The position numbers were made by a program, and so were the translations under genes. Shown here piece after piece: positions 36,123 through 46,612 of a stretch of DNA of 64,000 bases (position 1 is the stretch's first letter; each line of letters begins with the position of its first letter). Below the pieces are notes generated by a model. It was given only the letters and a program-made list of their open reading frames with translations, searched no databases and was not told where the DNA came from. This stretch comes from Cryptomeria japonica. Lineage: Eukaryota; Streptophyta; Pinopsida; Cupressales; Cupressaceae. Location: NCBI RefSeq assembly GCF_030272615.1, contig NC_081405.1:314794235-314858234 (forward strand), read 5' to 3'.

Positions 36123-36751
36123 CTACATACCAGACTGATGCTCTTCTCCATAAATTATGTTTTTTTTCGGAGGGGTAGATACCCCTAACCTGGCTCTCAA
36201 ATATTCAAATGATTTCTTAGACAACAGTTTAGTGAATATATCTGCAATCTTCTCTTTAGTGTTCACATAAACCAATTTGACTTCCTTTTCTTCCACCTTT
36301 TCTTTTGGAAAGTTATATTTTATTGATGTGTGCTTAGTCTTAGAGTGAAATAGTAGATTCTTAGATATGTCAATAGCTGCAGAGTTATCAAAATAGACAA
36401 CTACCGGTTCACTGCAATTTACCTTGATATCCTTCAACATTTTCTTCATCCACAAGACTTGAGTGCAATTAGTTGTTGCTGCAACATATTCAACTTTTGT
36501 AGTAGATAAAGAAATGCATGATTGTTTTTTGCTGATCCATGAAACCAATTTCTTTCCAAGAAAGAAAGCTCCACCAAAAGTGCTCTTCTGGTCATCAGTA
36601 TCTCCTACCCAATCTGTATCTGTATATACACATAAAGTGAAGTTATCATTTCTTGAGTACCATAAGCCATATTCTATTGTTCCTTGCAAATACCAAAATA
36701 TCCTTTTTACTGCACATTCATGATTTTCTTTAGGATTAATTTGATATCTTG
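36123..36751 (-). pseudogene. Copia RNase H of element D, open but detached
   Basis: An open frame of 188 codons (36123-36689) reads as Copia RNase H: CVYTDTDWVGDTDDQKST with the first Asp, SLSTTKVEYVAAT with Glu, VYFDNSAAIDISKN with Asp, and the usual end KEKIADIFTKLLS. Upstream to 36751 the RT connection SRYQINPKENHE is visible before the junction with insertion F. It is cut away from the rest of Pol, which lies at 49604-53150. It removed the RNA strand during reverse transcription. Confidence 0.85.
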
Positions 36752-38644
36752 AAACTAATTTTCGACGATCGATTGTCAGAATTGCGACTACTTTTCATCG
36801 GACTGGCAACAAAAGTTGTTGTTGAAAACTCATCGTCGGACTTTTCGAGGATGCCTCTGACCGTCAGTATTACGACAACCCCATGGAATTTGTCAACAGC
36901 GGGCATGATTGCATTTCTGGTCAAAAAATTCATCGAACATACATTATCTTCGTTAGATTTTTGTATAGATTGTGTCAGAATGTCGATGAAACTCTGAAAT
37001 TTTGCACCAACAAGAATGTTGTTTGTCCAATGGTTTTGTCATCGGTCAATTAATATGCATCGACGACCATCCGACAAGGAAGTGTCATTGGACATACAAC
37101 ATCCTCGTCGGATGTTTGTATAGTTTGATTCCGAATTGTGACGGATTCTAGAAACTTTGTACCGATGAGAATTCTGTCGGTCCAACGATTCCATCATCAA
37201 TGGAAAGTTTTGTCTCTGTTGTAATTCTGACAGAATTTTATTTAAAAAGAAAAAAATTATTATTATCTAGATGTAAAGGACACCTCATTGATATGTACAA
37301 CGAATGATATTCTATCCCCATCAACTACCAATAGGGGGCATAAGTTTCAAGCTAATATTAGGCATACTAGTTTCAAGCTAATATGATCTAGCGCACCATG
37401 GTTGAGATGGTCGAACTCCTAAGAGGAGTGTATGAACCATTGAGTACTGGTAAGCCTATTAAAAATGGAGCTGATAGGGAATTAGCTAACCCAAATACAA
37501 GAGCCTTTAAAGCCAATCAGGGAGATGAAATGACTTTATCTACCTTATCTAAGTTAGTTGTTCTTGGGAGCTACCAAAACTTATCTACTATATATACATG
37601 AAATGAATTTATCTGCTATATATACACATATTTCTTATAAGTATATCCCAAATTGATAATCTCATATAAAGTGTCATCCTATGTCAATACATGGCATATA
37701 CCTATTGAGTGACATGTATATATCTCATAATAATTAGTCACTCATTATTATATATTCAACATATATTCAAAGATGATAATCATGCATTCCAGACTACATG
37801 AATATCCTCTTTAATAAAATAAATCACATGTACAAGGTTATTGGGTTGATCGAGTCCAATAGAAAAGTACAATAGGTAAAGATATTACTAAAAATAATGT
37901 TACTAGCATCTTAAAAGAAAACATAAATGCATTATGACCACCCACAAAACACTTGATATAAAACAGTTCCAACCTTTCTTTTGTTTAAGTAACTAGGGTC
38001 TTTGAATTTAAATTTTGGTATAAAAAATAAAATTTTAAAGGTCATCTCTCCCTCTGTATAGTTCAACATGCCCACATGTTTACTCCTAAAAAATTTCAAC
38101 TCATTTAGATATATTATTTTCTAGTTATGAAATTGATCTTGGGATCTATGGGTTATGGGCTCATAATATACTTAAGTGAAGTTAGCATAAACCATATCAA
38201 TTATGTTCAATTACATCAATCTCAACTTGGAGTGTTTAATATACATATCATCAATGATTACAATGCTTATTTCAATATACATTTGAATTACAACTTGCAA
38301 GAATAGATGAAAGAGAAAGAACATGTGTTGAGGGAGGTTGAAGTGCTCTCTGAGGTGATCATGAATTAAGTCCATCAGTACCCAATGGTGGTTTGAAATA
38401 CCACCCAACCATGTGGAACCCTTAGGTCCACCCCATCATTCTTGTGGAGATAGTTCCAAATAATCAATCAAAGTATATAAGGGGGATGATAGGCTCACAC
38501 ATGCCATACACAATGCATACATGTAAAAAGTAATGGAACAGTACAATGCAACATTAATAGAGAAGGATGATACCAAGTCATGAATCCACATAGGGTCACT
38601 ACTTTAAAACTACACAAGGAATTAGATTGTAGAGTGTAGTGGAG

Positions 38645-39235
38645 GAAGTGTCATCGTATGTGCTCATGGTGACACACCATATGGAACCAAGCATTCTCTC
38701 ATATGGACGAGAAGGATGATCATGCAATCCCTGTGCTACATGAGAAGACATGTCTCTTCTGACAAGTCCCAATGCTCCGTGTGTAGTAATTCCTTTCATT
38801 ATATGTGCTCATGGGGATGCACCATATGGAACCAAGTATTCTCTCATACGGATGAGAACAACTATCACACAATCTTTGTGCTACATGAATGGCAATGTCT
38901 CTTCACACAAGTCCCAATGCTCCATGTGTGGGCTTTCCTTTCATTGTATGTTCTCATAGGGATGCACCATATGGAACCAAGAATTCTCTCATATAGACAA
39001 GAATGACAATCACACAATCCCTATGCTACATGAGTAGGTATATCTCTTTGCACAAGTCCCAATGCTCCATGTGCGGGCATGCCTTTCATCGTATGTGCTA
39101 CATGGGGACGAACCATATGGAACCAAGCATTCTCTCATGTGAATGAGAACAGTGATCACATAATCCTTGTGTGAGTGGGTATGCCTCTTCGCACAAGTCC
39201 CAACGCTCCATGTGTGAGCATGCCTTCCCAAAACA
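38645..39235. repeat. 145-bp tandem repeat, about four copies
   Basis: The phrase ACCATATGGAACCAAG recurs at about 38676, 38821, 38966 and 39112, a spacing of 145-146 bp. Each unit also has a CAAGTCCCAATGCTCC string. The small frames here on both strands come from the repeat. Confidence 0.8.
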
Positions 39236-39320
39236 CCCTTAGTGTTGTGATAGCCCTCAAGGCATGCTCAAGGAACCAATTTTCCTATTATTTGTCTTAA
39301 CCCAAGTCTATTGTTATGTT

Positions 39321-40457
39321 TGTTGGCTTAATGATGATTGTAATGTATTCATCACTTGTTGTCATTGATGAAACACTCTCACACACACATATGATTATAT
39401 TGACTACCGGTGTAACTTCAATTGTTTACATTGTTAACCGGTATGTTATAGGTTTATCTCTAACTGGTATGTGCATAAGAGAAAACCTATGGTTTTACTA
39501 AGTCAGCATCAAAATGAATATCAAGATGGAGATCAAGCAGAGACTCAAGGAAAATGGTTCATATGCTTTATTCAAACCGGTATTGATTGTTCCAACTGGT
39601 ATTTGTTGATATTTGTGATGAGTTACTAGCATCGACTACTTGGCGGTAATTTTTGTGATGAGTTACTAGTACTGACTACTTGGTGGTAAGTTTTGTGATG
39701 AGTTATGGTCACTTGTCCAGATACATTGCACCTAGGAAATTGAGTTATGATTTCCTAAGCCGACTTGAAATCTGAATGTCTATATATATCAACATCTCTA
39801 TAAAACTTCAACAACTGATGGTATGCGTGAAGAGTGAGATATTTTTGAAGAGAAATATGTGTTAAGATATAGAGTATATTGAAGAGATATGTTGAAGAGA
39901 AATGTTGAATGTACTTAGAAGGATCTAATCAAGAAAGTATAGTGCTACTCAGAACAGATCAAATCATTCTTGTTGTTTTCTAACCATCACAACAGAATCA
40001 AATCCCTTAACTGGGTAAGCTCTAACAAGCTTCAATATATAAATACTCTAAAAAGGTGATCCATTAGTTTGGATTCTTAAATCCTCCAGCAAGGTTACTC
40101 CTAACAGGGTACTACTCTTAACAGGGTATAAGCTTTTAATCAAGCTTTGGGATCTCTAACAAGATTCGCTCCTAGCAGAGCACTTTATAGACCCTAACCG
40201 GTCAGTTACCTATTACTGCATATAGTTAACTTGTGAGTCTCATCTCACCATGGTTTTTACCTATTTGGGTTTTCCACATATAAACACTATTGTTATGGTG
40301 GATGCTTTACTTTTTGTGGATTCTATTATATCTTTATGGATTGCATGCATTATGTTTAAAAGCTTTGTTAAGTTCATCTACTGGTTAGTGTTTAAAGTAG
40401 TATTTTATTTGGTGTCACTGATTCACCCCCCCTTCTCAGTGTTTTTTGAGTCCATCA
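39321..40457 (+). repeat. 5' LTR of element E
   Basis: 1137 bp, from TGTTGGCTTAATG to TCCATCA. It contains a 46-bp tandem repeat around 39610-39715 (TTTTGTGATGAGTTACTAG units) and adjoining DNA that the 3' LTR lacks. The block CTATTTGGGTTTTCCACAT lies at about 40260. Confidence 0.9.
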
Positions 40458-40459
40458 AT

Positions 40460-40472
40460 TGGTATCAAAGCC
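40460..40472 (+). other. primer binding site of element E
   Basis: TGGTATCAAAGCC, one base off the initiator Met-tRNA complement found in A, two bases after the 5' LTR. Confidence 0.85.
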
Positions 40473-40519
40473 AAACTTCTTTGAAGCCTAACCGCTTAGA
40501 AGGGAGCCTTGAAACCACC

Positions 40520-41808
40520 ATGGGGGATAGGAGCTACTTTGAGATGGTTAGAGAGCTAGAAGCTAGCAGAAATGAGCTTGAAAACCTAAGGGTCAAACTG
40601 AAGGCTTCTCAAGTCAAAAGGAGAGAGCTAACTAGACAACTATTAGAGATATCTGCTAATAGTTATTCAGATGAAGCCAATATTGATGCTTTAGCAGAGG
40701 AAGTTGAAAAGTTAAATGGTGAGAAACTGAATTTGATGAGAGAGCTAGAAGGTCTCACTATTTGCATGAGTTAGAAACTGGAAACCAGAAGAGCTGCTGA
40801 AGATCTTATCAAGGAAAGAGATGAAGAGATTACAAAGATCAAATTAGAAAAGGACAATATGCATGAGAATTTGATTGCTGAAAGAGAAGAAAAGGAGAAC
40901 CTACAACTAGATCTTGAGCTTGCATCATCTTTGAAAGAGAACTTGTCTAAAAATAATGAGAATCTCATCAAACATCTTAGTGAATCCAATGAGAAGTTTG
41001 AGAAGTTTGTCAAAAGTTCTACCATGCTGGAAGAACAAATTCAATCACAAAGAATGAAGGGTGATATCTCTAGACTTGGTTTTCACACAACTAAGAAAGG
41101 TGAATCCTCCGGTACAAAGAGAAACAATCCTAAGAACAAATATGTTCGTAAGATCAATAAGCCTACCGATAAGAAGGTCTTTAAACCTGTTTGCTTTGTT
41201 TGCCATAAACCTGGTCACACTACAAATGTTTGTAGGGACAAACCTAATAGAAATGCAAACTACAATACTAGGTATGTGTTCAATAAATTTGAAGGTCATT
41301 GCTTCACATGTGGAATGTATGGACATAGATCTGTTGAGTGCAGATATGGAGAAAACAATCCCGTGCCACACATGCATACAAGACCAAATGGTAATCGGAT
41401 AAGGAACTTTGATGACTGGGTAAACCTGAACTGGCAAAGATCCTACAACAACCGGTTTAGTCCATTCGAGATGGAAAAGGTAACAAATATTATTTGCACC
41501 TTCTGTAATAACTTTGGTCATGTGGCTATGAACTGCAAAAGAATAATAGGAAGAGGAAATGCATGACCTTGGAGATCATCTAGTATGGCTTGTTATCACT
41601 GTAATAAACCAAGGACTTAGCAAAATTCTGTAGATTCAGAAACAACAAACCAGTCGACTCTTCTAAGGATCAGAAAGCAAAGAAGAAAGTTAATGTTGAA
41701 GAAACTAGAGAGGAAATGAATCGAGCTTGGAAGAAGCAAAATAATGAGTCACCTAAAGAAGAAATTGTTCCTTCACCTAGTGAAGAGAACCCTGCACTAG
41801 TAACTTAA
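40520..41808 (+). pseudogene. element E ORF1, coiled-coil Gag-like, four CCHC sites
   Basis: MGDRSYFEMVRELEASR starts at 40520. One frame holds to 41566 with a single TAG (40772-40774), then a TGA, a TAG and a frameshift near 41640, with the tail ending at TAA 41806-41808. About residues 5-180 are charged and heptad-like, a coiled coil. Zinc knuckles: CFVCHKPGHTTNVC, CFTCGMYGHRSVEC, CTFCNNFGHVAMNC and a damaged fourth, CYHCNKP. The tail is rich in Lys and Glu, as in A (8540-8700). A role as Gag/nucleocapsid that packages RNA is likely from position and knuckles. It lacks a recognisable UBN2 gag domain. Better preserved than the copy in A. Confidence 0.8.
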
Positions 41809-42253
41809 GCCTTTTTAATATGGCTAAGGAGAGCTTAACAATAAAACATCTTCGAACCCCTTGTGAAAAATGAGCGGGAAATAATTTTGAATCATGAAAT
41901 TTTGGTAACTATTTGTCAGACTGTTATCAACCAGTTTTCCACTTGAGCGGTGAAATTAGGGTTTTTAACCCTAATGGGCAAGCATTTATTGCAGTAGGTA
42001 AAAAGAATAAAAGTGAGTTTTACTTTGTCTTTTTTACCCTAACTCATTCGAGAAATAAATTTGAAGCGATTACAGAGCTAAGTAAGATTGTCTTGTTGTT
42101 AATTGTCAAATTGTTTCGTGATTTGAGAAATGAAATGAAGGTTATAGAAAGTTGAACTGGTGTGCACTTGGGCGTTTCAACTGGTAAATGGGGCAACGCA
42201 CACGAAACAAGGTATTTCTTTCAACATACTACCTTGAATCTTGTTTATCTAGA

Positions 42254-45200
42254 ATGGCATCTACTTCAAAGTCTGTAGAGAGGTTGATGATCACTTTTGA
42301 GCCTATGGAAGCTGCAAAGGTAGAATAAATTATGTCATATAATGCATTGTCGCAAGTTCCAAGCAGAGTTTTGGTCAAAGGTGATTTGTCTGGTTATATA
42401 CATAGCAAGTTAGAAGACTTAGGGTCTCTATACATCTACACATAGTTGAAATCACTTTGTGATGAGGACAGTAAAATTAAGACACAGTATGCTAGGGTTT
42501 TCAAAAAGGGTTTTCATAATGCCTCTTATTTTATTGAAGATTTTGAAGAAGCACATATCAGAATAATTTTGAGTAGAGTTGATGGAGAAAATATGTACTT
42601 AGAAAGGATTCACACAATTAAAAAGGAAGCCAATTAGGATGTGACTAGCTATTTCTCAACCGGTGAAGTACCTGAGCTAAGGAAAATTCTAAAGGATATT
42701 GTCTTCAAATTAACCAGTTCTACAACTAATGGGCGTTATTTTTCCATCAACAATATTAAGGACCCTGTAGTAAAACTAGCAGTAATGGTGATAGGATACC
42801 GAGTATTTTACTCTAGTAGACTTAACAGTATTCCATCTGTAGCAGTTCACACAACTCACAAAATGATTGTTGATAATGCAGACTATGATCTCTATGAAGC
42901 TATCAAAAGACAACTATCTTTGAATTTGCAATCTATCAAGAAGGATAGTAGTTTGAAATTCAAGTATGGTCAACTATTAGTTGACCTATTCTTTTACATT
43001 CAGAAATTTCTACTAGGAATTGGAGACATTGAGTGGTCAAAGGACTCACCGGTCTCTAAACAAATTAAGAACAACATCAAGGTTGTAAAGAATACTTTCC
43101 GTGTTGTCCTGAATAGGTATCTCAATGAGTTTCAAAAGAAGATGAGTATGAGAATGAGGCTATCGGAAGATGTGGTAAAACACTTTAAGAAGGACATAAT
43201 CTTCACCATTGCTACTGACTTTTTCTTAACGTAGGAAATTGAGCCAAGAGAAGAAGAAATGGAAGATATGAGTTATGAGGTTAACCATGACTTACTTTTT
43301 GGTTATGCTAATACCCTATTAGCATCACCTATAGACAAGAAGTAGGCAAAAATGGACATTGTGGCAGTCCAACATGCACCTGAACAAACCAAAACTACAC
43401 CTGCTAAAAGAACAAAAGGAAATAATAAAAAGTCTAATGAAGCACCTCCAGCAACAAAGAGTACTAGGGTTACTAGGAGTGTCCTAACCAAAAAGGAACC
43501 GGAACCCAAAGTATATCTTAAGAAAGAGACAAAGAAGAGAGGTGGGAAATTGATTTTGCAACCAGAGTCTGAGGGATTGAATTTCGATGAAGAACCAAAG
43601 AAGGTAAAAGCAACAGGAAAAAAATCCAAGAAGGTAAAGGTAGGGCCAAAGGAAACTACACCTATTGATATATCTACTTACAAACTTGACACAGTTTTTG
43701 AGAGAACATTGAAGACACTAGGGAGGAATAGGTTTGACAATGTCAAAGAATATTTTGATTCTTTCATTGAAGATGAGCAGAAACAAGTCATCAAATAGGT
43801 AATCACTTATTTGGGTCATTACAATAGATTTCCGCAAGACTTGGAAAAAGATATTTCAATCTCTTTGTATAATATTCTTTTAGTGAAATGGGAGGAAGCT
43901 GTTCAATTGGAAAAATAAATTATTGATGAAATATTTGTACAATATTTTCCTAACCTATCTATGGACGAAATTAGTACCTTAGTTGATCAGTACAAAGTAC
44001 ATTTTTCTTTAAAAACAAGAAGATTGAAACTTTTTAATGGAAAAAGGGCAAGTATTGAATCTGAGACACATCAGATAGCCTGTGCAATCAAAAAGAGGGA
44101 ATAACTCATCCATTCTAATAATGAGACTAATGCTACTGATAATGTTACTCTACCGGAAATGGATGAAGAGGAAATTATTCAACCTGATGATGTCTATCAA
44201 CTCAAGGATAAGGATGATTCCATTATTCTTATTGATGAGGATGTTCGGAACATAGTGGACTTATCTGGAGACAACACTGCACCAGATATGGAGCCCCCAG
44301 CTATCACAAATGTATAGGCTATACTAGTTTAGCAACCAGCTACTCAACTAAAAGTGGTCAATCCACCGACAACAAAAAAACTGGAGAAACCCCAATCTCC
44401 ACCGGTCATTCAAAAAATTCAGAAGGAGACTACTAAAAGTGTTGCCACATAGACACTTGAAACAACAACAGAGCAGAATACAGAGAAAGCTATCATTAAG
44501 GTTGTATCCCCTGAACCGGTAAAGCAAAAACAACTTAAAGATGATGATGATGATTCTTTAAGTATTTTAGGACCTATTGATATGAACACTTTGAGCGCAT
44601 CAGAAATGATGAAGATTGCTAATGCTATGCAATCTAGAGCACATAAGAAGAGACTAAAAGAGAAAAGAGTTGAGGTAGAAACAATTTTGTCTAGTTTACT
44701 ATCAGAAAAAGCTATAGCACATCTTTCTACACCCATTAGAAAACTTGGTCAGTTAGTTGCAGATGCATCTGATCATATCAAGTCACTAGAAGATGCTGCT
44801 CAATTGTATGCTAAAAAGAATCATAAGAAGAAGTATGGAGACAATTTGGCAAAGGATATTGATAGTGGGAAAATGGCTCTATTGCACAATAAGGATCTGT
44901 TGAGAAATGCTATTGAAGCAGCAGGAAAGTATCTTGCTTCCACCTCTAATGTTTCTTTCTTTTATTCTGACATTTCGAAAAGACAAACAGAAACAGAGCA
45001 AGAGCTAGAAAGGATATGCAAGTCATATGTCCCACTCTTGGACTCTATACTTTCATTTAACAAATTTGTAGATGATTTGCATAACAAACTGCATATATAT
45101 GATAATGAGAAGGCTAAGAGACTGCAGTCTCTAAAGGAACTCAAGAGTCTTCTCACATCACAAGTAGACATGTTACAAAGAGCCTACTCCAATGCAAAAG

Positions 45201-45319
45201 CTATTTTAGCAACCCCTGAAACCTGGACTGTGGACTCAATGGAAGAATTCCATTCACAGTTGTTGTCTACATTTGAGTATACTGAGAACGTGTTGGAGTC
45301 ATGGACAAACACTTTGTGA
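42254..45319 (+). pseudogene. element E ORF2, 1,021 codons, unknown family
   Basis: One frame runs from MASTSKSVERLM at 42254 to the stop at 45317-45319 without any frameshift. It is broken by 11 in-frame stops, eight TAG and three TAA. I do not recognise the family. Parts in order: an N-terminal domain of about 330 residues (FSTGEVPELRKI, AVMVIGYRVFYSSRLNSIP, KYGQLLVDLFFYIQ), a basic Lys/Thr/Pro-rich linker (residues about 365-470), a second conserved part (IDISTYKLDTVFERTLKT), an acidic stretch with DDDDD, and a C-terminal helical, coiled-coil-like domain of about 240 residues (44582-45319). The same order is found in A (8096-4921). No protease, RT, RNase H or integrase motif was seen. It may be a captured host gene or a novel structural protein. 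Confidence 0.75.
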
Positions 45320-45619
45320 CAATTGAAGACAAGCTACAATATTATTTTCATGAAAATTGCTTATGCTTGAACTTTGATATAGTTTTTTTTGTTACTGTTG
45401 TATATGCTAAACACTTTGTTACAAATTTTCTATATATATATTTTTTGCTTTTTCAATTTGGCATTGTTGTCAAATTGGGAGTATAAATATGTATGTGTGT
45501 TTTGAAAATTTTGTATTTATGCATACATTAAGGGCGAGTATGAGTATATGTGTAAATTTGTTGTGTATGCACACTTAGCAATATTATTATAAAAAAATTT
45601 AAGTGTTGCCATCAATGCC

Positions 45620-45630
45620 AAAGGGGGAGA
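45620..45630 (+). other. polypurine tract of element E
   Basis: AAAGGGGGAGA, one base before the 3' LTR. The preceding bases, TTGCCATCAATGCC, match the same place in A and, with small changes, in C and D. Confidence 0.85.
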
Positions 45631-45631
45631 T

Positions 45632-46607
45632 TGTTGGCTTGATAATGATTGTAATGTATTCATCACTTGTTGTCATTCATGAAACACTCTCACACACATA
45701 TGATTATATTGACTACCGGTGTAACTTCAATTGTTTACACTTTTAACCGGTATGTTAGAGCTTTATCTCTAACCAGTACTCTGTGTCAATCGGTATGTGC
45801 ATAAGAGACAACCTATGGTTTTACTAAGTCGGAATCAAAATGAAGATCAAGATGGAGATCAAGCAGACTCAAGGACAATGGTTCATATGTTTTATTCAAA
45901 CCGGTATTTGTTGATTTCCTAAGCTAACATGAAATCTGAATGTCTATATATATCAACATCTCTATAAAACTTCAACAACTAATGGTATGCGTGAAAAGTG
46001 AAATCTTTTTGAAGAGAAATATATCTTAAGATATAAAGTATGTTGACGATCAATGTTGAATGTACTTAGAAGGATCTGATCAAGCAAGTATTGTGCTACT
46101 TAGAACAGATCAAATCATTCTTGTTGTTTTCTAACCATCACAATAGAATCAAATCCCTTAACTTAGGTAAGCTCTAACACGCTTCAATGTATAAATCCTC
46201 TAATAGGGTGATGCATTAGATTGGATTCTTAAATCTTCCAGTAAGGTTACTCCTAACAGGGTACTACTTTTAACATGGTATAAGCTTTTAATCAAGCTTT
46301 GGGATCTCTAACAAGATTCGCTCCTAGCAAATCACTTTGTAGACCTTAACCAATCAATTACCTATTACTGCAGATAGTTAACTTGTGAGTCTCATCTCAC
46401 TGTGGTTTTTACCTATTTGGGTTTTCCATGTATAAACACTTGTGTTATGGTGGATGCTGTACTTTTTGTGGATGTTGTTATATCTTTATGGATTGCATGC
46501 ATTGTGTTTAAAATCTTTGTTAAGTTCATCTACTAGTTAGTGTTTGAAGTAGTATTTTATTTGGTGTCACTGATTCACCCCCCTCTCAGTGCTTTTCAAG
46601 TCCATCA
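45632..46607 (+). repeat. 3' LTR of element E
   Basis: 976 bp, pairs with 39321-40457. It lacks about 160 bp found in the 5' LTR, including the 46-bp repeats. Confidence 0.9.
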
Positions 46608-46612
46608 ATGTT

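Larger units (their letters stand above)
39321..46607 (+). mobile_element. LTR element E, pol-less, family of A and G
   Basis: A complete element of 7.3 kb on the plus strand with a perfect 5-bp target duplication ATGTT (39316-39320 and 46608-46612). Order: 5' LTR 39321-40457, primer site 40460-40472, ORF1 40520-41808, ORF2 42254-45319, polypurine tract 45620-45630, 3' LTR 45632-46607. No protease, integrase, RT or RNase H motif was found, so it depended on another element. It is the youngest insertion of its nest by position. Confidence 0.9.

Noticed and set aside
37398-37601. 67-codon frame in F
   Set aside because: Too short, with no motif and no support from any second copy.
38599-39231. 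Several overlapping frames on both strands
   Set aside because: They come from the 145-bp tandem repeat and change phase from unit to unit.
40771-41521. Minus-strand frames of up to 158 codons
   Set aside because: They are antisense to E ORF1, which has coiled-coil and zinc-knuckle features on the plus strand.
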